The notes: generated from the letters alone by a model not told the origin. Counted from the stretch's first letter, positions 26,346 to 36,337 are shown. The stretch: DNA of 46,686 nt from 66-474 sp035249175 (GCA_035249175.1 DATFGT010000076.1:1-46686), one strand, 5' to 3'. Translations and numbers: made by a program.

Positions 26346-27044
26346 TCACCAAGGCAGTTCCCCGCCGTCGTAGGCCAGGAACTTGCCCGCGTCTCCGGTC
26401 TGCGCGTGCTCGATCAGGTTCAACAGCGCGTGCGCGGAATCGGCCGGCGCGAGCGTCGCGCCCTTGCCGCCCATGGACGTCTTGACCCAGCCGGGATGCG
26501 CGGCCAGCACCACGATCCCGCGCGGGGCGAGTTCTGCGGCGAGCCGCTTTACCGCCATGTTGAGCGCCGCCTTGCTCATCGCATAGCTGATGGTGCGGAA
26601 GCCGTTCGCCTGCGCGATCGAACCGAGCTGGGAGGTGATGCACAGCACCCGCGGCTTGTTGCCCAGCGCGAGCAACGGTGCCAGCGCCTGCGTGATCAAA
26701 AGCGGAGCGGTGGCATTCACCGCGAAACTCTCCGCCAGCGATTCCATCTTGACGTTGCCGAAGCGTTCTCCCGAAACCAATACGCCGGCATTGTTGACCA
26801 GCAGGTCGATGCGCTGCAGATGTCTCGCCGCGACTTGCGGCAACGCTTCGATCGCGGAACCATCGGCGACGTCCAGCGCGTGAATAGCCAGCCTGTCGCC
26901 ATTCGCCGCGGCCAAGGCTTCCAGCACTTTGGCCTTGCCGGGTTCGCGGCAGCACGCCAGTACGCGCGCGCCGCGCTCCAGCAATTCGGTGACAAAGGCC
27001 AATCCGAGCCCGCGATTGGCGCCGGTGACAAGGCATCTTTGCAT
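26346..27044 (-). CDS. Short-chain dehydrogenase/reductase
   Basis: A 232-residue classical SDR. The nucleotide-binding motif TGANRGLG is at the N-terminus, followed by NNAG and the catalytic Ser (CITSQLGS) with YAMSK (Tyr-x-x-x-Lys). The end EHAQTGDAGKFLAYDGGELPW resembles the C-factor/sniffer-like subgroup of carbonyl reductases. Substrate and role are unknown. ATG 27044 is chosen because AAGGAAG lies five bases upstream; the frame extends to 27089 without a ribosome site. The gene stands alone and is divergent from the M16 peptidase. Confidence 0.9.
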   Translation of the reverse strand: MQRCLVTGANRGLGLAFVTELLERGARVLACCREPGKAKVLEALAAANGDRLAIHALDVADGSAIEALPQVAARHLQRIDLLVNNAGVLVSGERFGNVKMESLAESFAVNATAPLLITQALAPLLALGNKPRVLCITSQLGSIAQANGFRTISYAMSKAALNMAVKRLAAELAPRGIVVLAAHPGWVKTSMGGKGATLAPADSAHALLNLIEHAQTGDAGKFLAYDGGELPW

Positions 27045-27170
27045 GGCGACTTCCTTGGCTATCCGGGAGTGTAAACCCGCCGCCGCCAACCGTGCCTTCC
27101 GGCCAATTGCTTTATCCCATGAGGCAGGCTACGGTTCAAAGGACAACTCAATGTCCGGGGAGGACACCCC

Positions 27171-30011
27171 ATGCGCACGCACTGGTTCGCGTGGTTCGCA
27201 GCAGTCGGTTTCACTTTGCTGGCCGGGTTTGCCCAGGCCGCTGACGCAGGCAACAAGATCGACATCCCCTACACCCGCTTCACCTTGCCCAATGGCCTGA
27301 CCGTGGTCGTGAGCGAGGACCACAAGGCGCCGATCGTGGCGGTGAGCGTGTGGTACCACGTGGGTTCCGGTTACGAGCCGAACGGCAAGACCGGATTTGC
27401 GCACCTGTTCGAGCACCTGATGTTCCAGGGCTCGGAAAACCACAAGGATGAATATTTCCGTCCGTTCGAACTGGTCGGCGCCACCGGCATGAACGGGACG
27501 ACCTGGCTGGATCGCACCAATTATTTCGAGACCGTGCCGACCACCGCACTGGACATGGCGCTGTGGATGGAATCGGATCGCATGGGCCATCTGCTCGGCG
27601 CGATCGGCCAGCCGGAACTCGACGAGCAGCGCGGTGTGGTCCAGAACGAAAAGCGCCAGGGCGAGAACCAGCCTTACGGCCGCGCATTCGAGGACGTCCA
27701 GGCCAACGCCTTCCCGGCCAACCATCCCTATCACCACGACACCATCGGTTCGATGGCCGACTTGAACGCGGCTTCGCTCGGCACCGTGAAGCAGTGGTTC
27801 AAGGACTACTACGGCGCGGCCAACACCACGCTGGTGCTGGTGGGCGACATCACGCCCGCACAGGCGCGTGAAAAAGCCATGAAGTATTTCGGCGACATTC
27901 CGGCCGGCCCGCGCGTGCCGCGGCCGCAGGCGTGGATCGCGCCGAACACGAAGTCCTCCAGCGGCACGATGACCGACAACGTCGCGCAAGTTCGCATCTA
28001 TCGCGAATGGAATACGCCGGGACTGGATGCGCAGGGCAACGATCGCCTGATGCTGGATCTCGCGACGCAGGTGCTCGGTGGCAGCAAGACTTCGCGCCTG
28101 TACCAGCGCCTCGTCTACAAGGACAAGCTGGCCGACGATGTTTCGGTTGGCAACATGACGTTCGAACTCGCCAGCATGACGCTGCTGCAGGTCGACGTGA
28201 AGAAAGGTGCAGATTCTGCGAAAGTCGAAGCCGCGATCGTCGACGAGTGGGCGAAGTTCCTGAAGGACGGCCCGACCGCCGACGAACTGGAACGCGTCAA
28301 GACGACTTATCAGGCTTCGACCATCCGCGGCCTCGAGCAAATCGGCGGATTCTCCGGCAAGGCAGTGACGCTGGCCGAGGGACAGGTCTATCGCGATGAT
28401 CCGGGCGCCTGGAAGAAAGACTACAACGTCACCATGGCGGCCACGCCGGCCGAAGTGAAGGCCGCCGCCGACAAGTGGCTGTCGAAGGGCGATTACACGC
28501 TCACCGTCGTGCCGGGCAAGGTCGATGCGAAGGATGCCGCGGACATCGCCGGTCGCGCCGCGATCCCCGGTCGTCCCGCCGACGAGTTGTCGCCCAAGGG
28601 TGACTACAAAGTCACCAAGGGCGACGTTGATCGCAGCAAGGGCGTGCCCAGCGTGACGGCGTTCCCCGATCTGACGTTCCCGACCCTGCAGCACGGCAAG
28701 CTCGCGAACGGCATCGAAGTGGTGCTGGCCGAACGTCACACGATTCCGGTGGTGCAGGTCGAGGCGCTGTTCGACGCGGGTTACGCGGCCGACCAGGGCC
28801 GCAAGCTCGGCACGTCCAGCTTCACGATGGGCATGCTGGACGAGGGCACCAGGGATCTCGACTCGGTTGAAATCGCCAAGCGCAAGCAGCGGCTCGGCGC
28901 CGAGATCGCGACCGGTTGCGATCTCGACACCTGCAATGCGTGGATGAGCGCGCTCGACGCCAACCTCGCCAATTCGCTGGCGCTGTACGCCGACATCGTC
29001 CGCAACCCTGCATTCCGCGACGCAGACTTATCTCGCCTGCGCGGGCAATGGTTGGCCGGCATCGCGCAGGAAAAGACCCAGCCGACCGCGGTTGCGCTGC
29101 GCCTGCTGCCGCCGATCCTGTACGGCAAGGGCAATGCCTACGCGATTCCGTTCACGGGTTCGGGCACCGAGGCGTCGATCAAGGCGCTGAGCGCGGATGA
29201 CATGCGCGGTTTCGTGCATGATTACATCCGTCCGGACAACATGAAGATCCTGGTCGCAGGCGACACCACGCTGGACAAGATCATCCCGCAACTGGAAAAG
29301 GTGTTCGGCGACTGGAAAGCACCGGCCACGAAGATTCCGGCCAAGAATCTCGCCAAGGTCGATTACCCGGCCACCTCGAGCGTGTACCTGGTCAATCGTC
29401 CTGGTGCGCAGCAGTCGGTGATCATCGCGGGGTTGGTATCGCCCTCGACCAAGGCACCGAACAACCTCGAGATCGGCACCATGAACGGCGCGTTCGGCGG
29501 CACCTTCACCTCGCGCCTCAACATGAACCTGCGCGAGGACAAGCACTGGGCCTACGGCGCCTTCAGCTTCAGTCCGGCGGCGATTGGCCAGCGGCCGTTC
29601 CTGATGTACGCGCCGGTGCAGACCGACAAGACCGCGCCATCCGCGGAAGAAGTGCTGAAGGAAGCGCGCGCGGTGATCGGCGACAAGCCGCTCACCGACA
29701 AGGAGATCCAGAAGATCAAGGACAACGACATCCGCAAGATGCCGGGCCAGTACGAAACCGCGCAGGCGGTGTTGTCTGCTGTCGCGGGTATCGTCAAGTA
29801 CGACCGTCCGGATGACTACGTGCAGACCTTGAAGGGCCGGATCGAAGCCCAGAAGGACGCCGACATCAACGCAGCCGCCAAAGAAGTGGTCCATCCGGAC
29901 CAACTGACCTGGGTGATCGTGGGTGACTTGTCCAAGATCGAGAAGCCGGTGCGTGCGTTGAACCTCGGTGAAGTGCATGTGATTGATGCGGACGGCAACC
30001 CTGTGAAATAG
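27171..30011 (+). CDS. M16-family zinc metallopeptidase, two-domain, secreted
   Basis: A 946-residue protein with a signal peptide ending near AQAAD (residue about 24). It has two M16 halves. The first holds the inverted zinc motif HLFEH (His78, Glu81, His82) and a distal Glu160 in VVQNEKRQ. The second half (about residue 500 on) lacks HxxEH, as is normal for the inactive partner domain. It likely degrades peptides in the periplasm. ATG 27171 has GGAGG seven bases upstream. A repeat element fills the gap after the gene. Confidence 0.94.
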   Translation: MRTHWFAWFAAVGFTLLAGFAQAADAGNKIDIPYTRFTLPNGLTVVVSEDHKAPIVAVSVWYHVGSGYEPNGKTGFAHLFEHLMFQGSENHKDEYFRPFELVGATGMNGTTWLDRTNYFETVPTTALDMALWMESDRMGHLLGAIGQPELDEQRGVVQNEKRQGENQPYGRAFEDVQANAFPANHPYHHDTIGSMADLNAASLGTVKQWFKDYYGAANTTLVLVGDITPAQAREKAMKYFGDIPAGPRVPRPQAWIAPNTKSSSGTMTDNVAQVRIYREWNTPGLDAQGNDRLMLDLATQVLGGSKTSRLYQRLVYKDKLADDVSVGNMTFELASMTLLQVDVKKGADSAKVEAAIVDEWAKFLKDGPTADELERVKTTYQASTIRGLEQIGGFSGKAVTLAEGQVYRDDPGAWKKDYNVTMAATPAEVKAAADKWLSKGDYTLTVVPGKVDAKDAADIAGRAAIPGRPADELSPKGDYKVTKGDVDRSKGVPSVTAFPDLTFPTLQHGKLANGIEVVLAERHTIPVVQVEALFDAGYAADQGRKLGTSSFTMGMLDEGTRDLDSVEIAKRKQRLGAEIATGCDLDTCNAWMSALDANLANSLALYADIVRNPAFRDADLSRLRGQWLAGIAQEKTQPTAVALRLLPPILYGKGNAYAIPFTGSGTEASIKALSADDMRGFVHDYIRPDNMKILVAGDTTLDKIIPQLEKVFGDWKAPATKIPAKNLAKVDYPATSSVYLVNRPGAQQSVIIAGLVSPSTKAPNNLEIGTMNGAFGGTFTSRLNMNLREDKHWAYGAFSFSPAAIGQRPFLMYAPVQTDKTAPSAEEVLKEARAVIGDKPLTDKEIQKIKDNDIRKMPGQYETAQAVLSAVAGIVKYDRPDDYVQTLKGRIEAQKDADINAAAKEVVHPDQLTWVIVGDLSKIEKPVRALNLGEVHVIDADGNPVK

Positions 30012-30023
30012 CGCGAGAGTGAA

Positions 30024-30152
30024 CCCCTCTTCCCCTCGGGAGAGGCGGCCGCAGGCCGAGCGCGTAGCGCTGGGGAGGGTTCGGCCTCGCGCAGAGATTC
30101 GGACCCTCACCCGACGCTACGCGCCACTCTCTCCCGGAGGGAGAGGGAATGG
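30024..30152. repeat. Composite palindromic repeat element
   Basis: CGCGTAGCG (30061-30069) pairs with CGCTACGCG (30115-30123). Inside, GGGGAGGGTTCGG pairs imperfectly with CGGACCCTCACCC. Each flank has its own GGGAGAGG-type hairpin; CTCTCCC/GGGAGAG around GGA on the right is perfect. A degenerate copy of the right half lies near 46228-46275, so this is a dispersed element, located here between the M16 peptidase and ubiE. Confidence 0.65.
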
Positions 30153-30183
30153 GTTCGAGGCCGTGTAATCGTAGAATGCACCG

Positions 30184-30945
30184 ATGACCGAATCGAACCC
30201 CCCCGGCACCACCACCCATTTCGGTTATCGCGAAGTACCGATCGCCGAAAAGCAGAAACTGGTTGGCGAGGTGTTCTCCTCCGTCGCCGGCAAATACGAC
30301 GTGATGAACGACCTGATGTCATTCGGCGTCCATCGCTGGTGGAAGCGGTTCTTCGTCGCCACCTCCGGCATCCGCAGGGGCGACCGCGTCCTGGATCTCG
30401 CCGGTGGCACCGGTGACATCGCCGCGCTCCTCCTGCCGCGCGTCGGCGACAAGGGCGAAGTGGTCATCGCCGACATCAACGCCGCGATGCTGCACGCGGG
30501 ACGTGATCGCCTGCTCGATCGCGGCCTGCTGCAGGGCCTGCGCTGGACGCAAGCGAATGCCGAAGCGCTGCCGTTTCCGGACGAGTCGTTCGACGCGGTG
30601 ACGATCGCGTTCGGCCTGCGCAACGTGACCGACAAGGACAGGGCATTGCGCGAGATGCGGCGCGTGCTGAAGCCCGGCGGACGCGCGTTGATCCTCGAGT
30701 TCTCGAAGGTCAACCAGCCATGGCTTGCGCCGCTGTACGACTTCCACTCTTTCCGGGTGCTGCCGCGTATCGGCAAGCTCGTCGCGCACGATGAAGACAG
30801 TTACCGCTATCTCGCCGAGTCGATCCGCAAGCATCCCGATCAGGCGATGCTGAAGGCGATGATGGAAGCCGCCGGTTTTCGCAACGTCGAAGTGCGCAAT
30901 CTTTCGGCGGGCATCGTCGCGGTCCACAGGGGATACAAGGTTTGA
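30184..30945 (+). CDS. ubiE: Ubiquinone/menaquinone C-methyltransferase
   Basis: A 253-residue class I SAM methyltransferase. VFSSVAGKYDVMNDLMS is followed by SAM motif I LDLAGGTGDIA, then FPDESFDAVTIAFGLRNVTD and RVLKPGGRALILEFS, the UbiE/COQ5 signatures. It methylates the ring carbon in ubiquinone synthesis. The last codon overlaps the TTG start of the next gene in TTGA, so the pair is co-translated. The ubiJ-ubiB operon lies 6 kb upstream on the other strand. Confidence 0.97.
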   Translation: MTESNPPGTTTHFGYREVPIAEKQKLVGEVFSSVAGKYDVMNDLMSFGVHRWWKRFFVATSGIRRGDRVLDLAGGTGDIAALLLPRVGDKGEVVIADINAAMLHAGRDRLLDRGLLQGLRWTQANAEALPFPDESFDAVTIAFGLRNVTDKDRALREMRRVLKPGGRALILEFSKVNQPWLAPLYDFHSFRVLPRIGKLVAHDEDSYRYLAESIRKHPDQAMLKAMMEAAGFRNVEVRNLSAGIVAVHRGYKV

Positions 30946-31895
30946 GGGACCTGTATCCCGAAATCAAACCCTACCGCACCCAGCGTTTCCCGGTCGGCGA
31001 CGGGCACATCTTGCACCTGGAGGAATGCGGCAATGCCGATGGCCTGCCGGTGGTATTCCTGCATGGCGGTCCGGGCGCGGGGCTGTCGCCCTATCACCGT
31101 CGCTTCTTCGATCCCGCGCGCTGGCGCGTGGTGTTGTTCGACCAGCGCGGTGCGGGCAAGTCCGAGCCCTTCGCCAGCCTCGAAGCCAACACCACGCAGG
31201 ATCTGGTCGCGGACATCGAGCGCATCCGCGAACACCTCGGTATCCAGTGCTGGCTGGTATTCGGGGGTTCATGGGGTTCGACGCTGGCGCTCGCCTATGC
31301 CGAAGCGCATCCCGGTCGCGTAACGGGGTTGGTATTGCGCGGCATCTTCCTCGCGCACCACGAAGAGTTGCGCTGGTTCAACGAGATGGATGGCGGTGCA
31401 CGCTGCATTTTTCCCGAGCGCTGGGCGCGGTTCCGCGACTTCATTCCCGAGGCCGAGCGCGACAACATGATCGAAGCGTATTGGCGGCGCCTTGACAGCG
31501 CCGATGAAACCGTGCGACTCGCCGCCGCGCGGGCATGGAGCGCCTACGAAGGCGGCAGCACCACGTTGGTCCACGATCCGGACGCCCCGGGCGATTTCGA
31601 CGAACCGCACAAGGCGGTGAGCCTGGCCCGATTGGAAGCGCACTATTTTCGCAACGGCATGTTCCTGGAACCCGGCCAGTTGCTGCGCGACATCGATCGC
31701 ATCCGCCACATTCCCGGTGTCATCGTGCATGGCCGCTACGACATCATCTGCCCGGTCAAGACGGCATTCGATCTGCACCAGTCGTGGCCGGAAGCCGAGT
31801 TCCACATCGTGCTGGCGGGGCACTCGGCGTCGGACTCCGCAATCGTCGACAAGCTGGTCGAGACCACCGGCCGCTTCGCCGACCGCCTCGGCTGA
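30942..31895 (+). CDS. pip: Proline iminopeptidase
   Basis: A 317-residue alpha/beta hydrolase. It starts MRDLYPEIKPYRTQ (typical for S33 proline iminopeptidase). HGGPGAGLSP is the oxyanion segment, DQRGAGKSEP follows, and GGSWGSTL holds the nucleophile Ser110. The Asp lies in HGRYDIICPV and the His in AGHSA. It removes N-terminal proline from peptides in the cytoplasm. The start is TTG 30942, overlapping the ubiE stop by 4 bases. No metabolic link to ubiE is obvious; the pairing appears to be genome layout. Confidence 0.95.
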   Translation: MRDLYPEIKPYRTQRFPVGDGHILHLEECGNADGLPVVFLHGGPGAGLSPYHRRFFDPARWRVVLFDQRGAGKSEPFASLEANTTQDLVADIERIREHLGIQCWLVFGGSWGSTLALAYAEAHPGRVTGLVLRGIFLAHHEELRWFNEMDGGARCIFPERWARFRDFIPEAERDNMIEAYWRRLDSADETVRLAAARAWSAYEGGSTTLVHDPDAPGDFDEPHKAVSLARLEAHYFRNGMFLEPGQLLRDIDRIRHIPGVIVHGRYDIICPVKTAFDLHQSWPEAEFHIVLAGHSASDSAIVDKLVETTGRFADRLG

Positions 31896-31969
31896 TCGAC
31901 GCGCAAGAACCGGATGGCGCACGCCATCCGTTGCACGGAAACTGCGTACTTCCCGATCCGGAGTTCGTC

Positions 31970-32611
31970 ATGCTGACCCTGTTCGATTACCTGCCTTCGC
32001 AAAACGCCTGGAAAGTGCGCCTGCTGCTCAACCATCTCGGGCGCCCCTACCGCACCGAGGTGGTGAGCATCTTCGAGGGCGCAGGACGCACCGCAGAGTA
32101 TCTCGCCATCAATCCCACCGGCACGGTGCCGGCGATCCGACTCGATGATGGGCGCGCACTGGCGGAATCCAACGCGATCCTGGCCTATCTCGCCGATGGC
32201 ACGCCGTACTTGCCGAGTGATCCGTTCGAACGCGCCAAGGTGCAGCAGTGGTTGCACTTCGAGCAGGAGCGCGTGGAGTCGGTGATCGGCTCGCTGCGTT
32301 ACTGGACGCTAACCGGCAAGCTGGCGCAGCGCCTGCCGGAATTGGTCGAGATGAAGCGCAACGCGGCGTTGCGCACGCTGGCGATTCTGGAACGCGAGTT
32401 GTCCACCCGATCGTTCCTTGCGAACGGCCGCTACAGCATCGCCGACATGTCGGTGTTCGCCTACGGCAGCCGCGCGGAAGAAGCCGGAATTCCGTTGGAA
32501 GCATATCCGCACTTCCGCGCGTGGATCGCGCGCGTGCAGTCGCAGCCGGGATTCCTCGCGACCATGCATCCGTACAGCGAGGATCCGCATACGGCCAACG
32601 AACTGCCCTGA
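31970..32611 (+). CDS. Glutathione S-transferase family protein
   Basis: A 213-residue protein with a thioredoxin-like N-terminal domain (MLTLFDYLPSQNAWKVRLLL, then NPTGTVPAIRLDDG with the cis-Pro and LAESNAILAYLA) and a helical C-terminal domain (RYSIADMSVFAY). The substrate is unknown. ATG 31970 has CGGAG six bases upstream. The frame opens earlier inside pip, but that part is a shadow. It is convergent with a second, unrelated-subclass GST gene 48 bases away. Confidence 0.9.
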   Translation: MLTLFDYLPSQNAWKVRLLLNHLGRPYRTEVVSIFEGAGRTAEYLAINPTGTVPAIRLDDGRALAESNAILAYLADGTPYLPSDPFERAKVQQWLHFEQERVESVIGSLRYWTLTGKLAQRLPELVEMKRNAALRTLAILERELSTRSFLANGRYSIADMSVFAYGSRAEEAGIPLEAYPHFRAWIARVQSQPGFLATMHPYSEDPHTANELP

Positions 32612-32658
32612 CGCCATGTGTTCCCGCGGTGCGCCTTCACCCGGGCTGCACGACTGCG

Positions 32659-33333
32659 TCAAGCCGCCGTCCGCAAATCCTCGGTGATCGTGCCCCACTC
32701 TGCGACTTCGTTCTCGTGCGCGGCATGGCGCCAGGTTTCCTTGAGCGCATCGTCATACCACTCGCGCATCGACGGTAACGCCAGCAGGCGTTGCGCGTAA
32801 GCGTAAGCGGCGGCGTCCAGCGGTGGTGAATAGGTCTGGATACGGAACGCAACCGGCGCATAGAACGCATCGGCCGCGGTGAAGGCCTTGCCCGCGAGGA
32901 ACGGTCCGCCGAAGCGCTGCAGGCCGTCGTTCCACAAGGCGTTCAGGCGCGCAAGGTCGCTCGCCAACGCGTTGTCGACGCGATGCAACTTGACCCGGAT
33001 GCCGCAGTTCATGCCGCATTGCGTGCGCAGCGCCATGAACCCCGAGTGCATTTCGGCTGCGGCGCAGCGCGCGAAAGCGCGCGCTGCCCTGTCGGAGGGC
33101 CACACTTGCGGATGTGCTTCGGCGACATATTCGGTGATCGCCAGCGAATCCCATACCGTGATGGCGCCGTCCACAAAACACGGCACCTTGCCGCTGGGCG
33201 AGAAGCCCGTGAACGCGCTGCCGTGGAACGGCATCAGCTTTTCGTCGAACGGAATCCCGAGTTCGCGCAGCAGCACCCACGGGCGCAGCGACCACGACGA
33301 GTAATTCTTGTTGGCGATGTACAGGGTCGGCAT
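32659..33333 (-). CDS. Glutathione S-transferase family protein, second subclass
   Basis: A 224-residue protein. The N-terminal domain begins MPTLYIANKNYSSWSLRPWV with the SPSGKVPCF and WDSLAITEYVAE blocks. The helical C-terminal domain has FTAADAFYAPVAFR. The SSWSLRPW block is typical of a bacterial GST subgroup with a Ser-type active site. The function is unknown. ATG 33333 has GGAG eight bases upstream. It is divergent from the M1 peptidase gene. Confidence 0.9.
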   Translation of the reverse strand: MPTLYIANKNYSSWSLRPWVLLRELGIPFDEKLMPFHGSAFTGFSPSGKVPCFVDGAITVWDSLAITEYVAEAHPQVWPSDRAARAFARCAAAEMHSGFMALRTQCGMNCGIRVKLHRVDNALASDLARLNALWNDGLQRFGGPFLAGKAFTAADAFYAPVAFRIQTYSPPLDAAAYAYAQRLLALPSMREWYDDALKETWRHAAHENEVAEWGTITEDLRTAA

Positions 33334-33463
33334 GCCGCTATCTCCGCACGAGGAAGGGCAGATTCTACGCTGCGCGATGGGTGTGCACCCGCAAAACCTT
33401 GTGCAGAGGCGCAGGTACCAAGGCGCTGGCATACTCGGGATTTGTTTCTCGACAGGAGCGCCC

Positions 33464-35347
33464 ATGCGCCTGCTTTCCACCCTCGCCCTCGGGGCTTTCG
33501 TATTGCCGGTCGCCGCGCAAGCCGCCGATCCGCATTCCTACGCGCAGCCGAGCGAAGTCATCGTTCATCACATCGACCTGAACCTCAAAGTCGATTTCCC
33601 GCACAAGCAACTGGACGGCGTTGCCACCCTGACGCTGGACTGGAAAAACGCTTCGGCGCAGAGCCTGGTGCTGGATACCGAAAACCTGAAGATCGCGTCG
33701 GTCGACGCAGTGGATGGCAAGGGTCGCGCCAGCCCGCTGAAATATGAACTCGCCGCGGCGGTGCCGAACATGGGTTCGAAGCTCACCATCATGGCGCCGA
33801 AACATCCGCACGAGGTGCGGATCGCGTACACGACCTCGCCGGACGCCAGCGGCCTGCAATGGCTGACCGCCGCGCAAACCGCGGACAAGAAGTTGCCGTT
33901 CCTGTTCTCGCAATCGGAGGCCACGCACGCGCGCTCGTGGATTCCGCTGCAGGATTCGCCCGCGATCCGTTTCACGTACAAGGCGCACGTCACCGCGCCC
34001 AAGGACGTGCGCGTGGTGATGAGCGCGCCCAACGATCCGCAGCACCCGCTGGATGGCTCGTTCGATTTCGAACAGACGCACCCGATTCCGTCGTACCTGA
34101 TGGCAATCGGTGCCGGCGATCTGGACGTCCGCGAAACCGGGCCGCGCAGTGCGGTGTACGCCGAACCATCCGTGGTGGCCAAGGCCGCGCACGAATTCGA
34201 AGACACCGAGAAGATGATCGAAACCACCGAGAAGCTGTATGGCCCGTACCGCTGGGGCCGCTACGACATCCTGGTGCTGCCGCCGTCGTTCCCGTTCGGC
34301 GGCATGGAAAACCCGAACATGACCTTCGCGACGCCGACCGTGCTGGTGGGCGACAAATCGCTGGTTTCGCTGGTCGCGCATGAACTGGCGCATTCGTGGT
34401 CGGGCAACCTCGTCACCATGGCCACCTGGCGCGACGGCTGGTTGAACGAGGGTTTCACCACCTACGTGCAGGGTCGCGTCACCGAGGCGCTGTACGGCAA
34501 GGAATTGGCGGACGAAGAAAACCTGCTGGCGATCCGCAATCTCGAAAAGACCATCGGCAAGATGCCGGAAAATGCGCAGCGCCTCGCACCACAGCCGCGC
34601 GATACCGATGCCGACGACGAGCTTTCCGACGTCGCCTATGACAAGGGCTCGTGGTTCCTGCGCGCGCTCGAGCAGAAATTCGGACGCGAGCATTTCGATA
34701 CCTGGTTGAAGAGCTACTTCAACCATTTCCAGTGGCACAGCATCACGACCGAGCAGATGCTGGCGTACCTGAAGCCCAACCTCATCGACAAGTATCCCGG
34801 CAGGATGAGTTGGGACGAGGTGAAGGAGTGGGTGTACGGCGGCGGCATTCCGAAGGACGCGCCGATTCCCGATTCGCCGCACTTCGATGCGATCGACAAG
34901 GACCGTGCGGCGTTCCTCGCCGGCACGCTTGCGGCTGACAAGCTCGATGCGAAAACCTGGAATACCCAGGAGTGGATGTATTTCCTCGATCGCCTGCCGG
35001 ACGCGCCGCCGCTCGCGAAGATGCAGCAGCTCGATGCCGCGTGGCACCTCACCGGCACGCCCAACGCCGAGATCGGGATGCGCTGGTACGTGCACGCGAT
35101 CGCGGCGGGCGACAAGTCGGTATGGCCGGCCGCCGCCGAGCATATGACGCGGATCGGTCGCCTGTATCTGACCATGCCGGTGTACAAGGCCTTCGCGCAG
35201 ACGCCGGAAGGGTTCGCGTACGCCGAGAAGGTGTATGCGAAGGCGAAGGACGGTTACCACCCGTTGACGCAGATGGCGGTGGAGCGGTTGTTTGCGAAGG
35301 CGCGCGCGGCGCGGGAGCAGGCAGCGCCAAAAGCCAGCGAGGGCTGA
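33464..35347 (+). CDS. Secreted M1-family metallopeptidase (leukotriene-A4-hydrolase-like)
   Basis: A 627-residue protein with a signal peptide cleaved near AQAAD (residue about 21). The M1 motifs are GGMENP (exopeptidase) and HELAHSWSGN (His306, Glu307, His310), with Glu329 in NEGF as the third zinc ligand. The C-terminal helical domain and the RSWIPLQDSPAIRFTY segment match the LTA4-hydrolase branch rather than the PepN branch. It is likely a periplasmic aminopeptidase. ATG 33464 has AGGAG five bases upstream. It is followed after 3 bases by the alpha/beta hydrolase, so the two form an operon. Confidence 0.95.
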   Translation: MRLLSTLALGAFVLPVAAQAADPHSYAQPSEVIVHHIDLNLKVDFPHKQLDGVATLTLDWKNASAQSLVLDTENLKIASVDAVDGKGRASPLKYELAAAVPNMGSKLTIMAPKHPHEVRIAYTTSPDASGLQWLTAAQTADKKLPFLFSQSEATHARSWIPLQDSPAIRFTYKAHVTAPKDVRVVMSAPNDPQHPLDGSFDFEQTHPIPSYLMAIGAGDLDVRETGPRSAVYAEPSVVAKAAHEFEDTEKMIETTEKLYGPYRWGRYDILVLPPSFPFGGMENPNMTFATPTVLVGDKSLVSLVAHELAHSWSGNLVTMATWRDGWLNEGFTTYVQGRVTEALYGKELADEENLLAIRNLEKTIGKMPENAQRLAPQPRDTDADDELSDVAYDKGSWFLRALEQKFGREHFDTWLKSYFNHFQWHSITTEQMLAYLKPNLIDKYPGRMSWDEVKEWVYGGGIPKDAPIPDSPHFDAIDKDRAAFLAGTLAADKLDAKTWNTQEWMYFLDRLPDAPPLAKMQQLDAAWHLTGTPNAEIGMRWYVHAIAAGDKSVWPAAAEHMTRIGRLYLTMPVYKAFAQTPEGFAYAEKVYAKAKDGYHPLTQMAVERLFAKARAAREQAAPKASEG

Positions 35348-35350
35348 GCG

Positions 35351-36337
35351 ATGCCCGCCAACCCCGCCCGCGAGATCCTGCTCGCGCGACTGGCGCGCCG
35401 CCTGAAGGTCCTGGGCGGCGTGGTGATCGCGCTGGCGGTGATCGGGCTCGGTGTATATTTCATCGCGCCGGGCTGCTTGCTGCGCGGCGCGATCGCGTGG
35501 CAAACCTGGCGCGACGGCCTGCATCGGGAATCGGTGCAGGTCGGCGACACCCGCTGGCTGTACGTCGAAGGCGGCAAACAGAATGGCCCGCCGCTGGTGC
35601 TGCTGCACGGCTATGGCGGTTCTCACGCCGACTGGCTGTTGGCCGCGCGTTATCTCACCGGCAATTTCCGGGTGATCATTCCCGACCTGCCGGGCTGGGG
35701 CGCATCCACGCGCTTGTCGAATGCCGACTACGGCTACGCCGCGCAGGTCGATCGCCTGCACGGTTTCGTCGACGCGCTGCACCTCGGAGAGATCGCCATC
35801 GCTGGACACTCGATGGGCGGCGCGATCGCGGGTTTGTATGCGGCGAAATATCCGAAGGACGTCGCCGCGCTGGTGCTGATCGATTCGTCCGGCGTGCCGT
35901 TCAAGGAAAACGGATTCGTGCGCGAACTGAAGGCCGGCAGGAGCCCGTTCGACATCGACGATCGCGCGCAATTCAGGCATCTCGAATCGCTTCTGTTCGC
36001 CGACCCGCCCTCTGTGCCGCCGCGCATCCAGGACGTGTTCGTCGACAAGTCGAAAAACGAGCGCGCGTTCGACGACAAGGTCTTGCGTGAGCTCGCGGCG
36101 CCCAATGCGCGCGATGCATTGCAGTCGAAACTGCCCGACATCACCGCGCCGACGCTCGCGATCTGGTGCATGCAGGATCGGATCATCGACGTGTCGGCGC
36201 TTGACGCGATCCGCAAGGGGCTCACCCATGCGCCCAACATAGGCGTCACCGAGTTGAACGGTTGTGGCCACATGTCGATCATGGAAAAGCCACGCGAAGT
36301 TGCGCAGTCGATCACGCGTTTCGTGTTGCTGCCCTGA
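35351..36337 (+). CDS. Membrane-anchored alpha/beta hydrolase (lipase-like)
   Basis: A 328-residue protein with one N-terminal transmembrane helix (about residues 19-40, VLGGVVIALAVIGLGVYF). The hydrolase domain has HGYGGSHADW, then GHSMGG (nucleophile Ser154), an Asp in WCMQDRIID and a His in GCGHMSIMEKP. The layout resembles family V lipases/esterases of Moraxella and Psychrobacter type. The substrate is unknown. It sits 3 bases after the M1 peptidase stop and is probably co-transcribed. Confidence 0.88.
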   Translation: MPANPAREILLARLARRLKVLGGVVIALAVIGLGVYFIAPGCLLRGAIAWQTWRDGLHRESVQVGDTRWLYVEGGKQNGPPLVLLHGYGGSHADWLLAARYLTGNFRVIIPDLPGWGASTRLSNADYGYAAQVDRLHGFVDALHLGEIAIAGHSMGGAIAGLYAAKYPKDVAALVLIDSSGVPFKENGFVRELKAGRSPFDIDDRAQFRHLESLLFADPPSVPPRIQDVFVDKSKNERAFDDKVLRELAAPNARDALQSKLPDITAPTLAIWCMQDRIIDVSALDAIRKGLTHAPNIGVTELNGCGHMSIMEKPREVAQSITRFVLLP

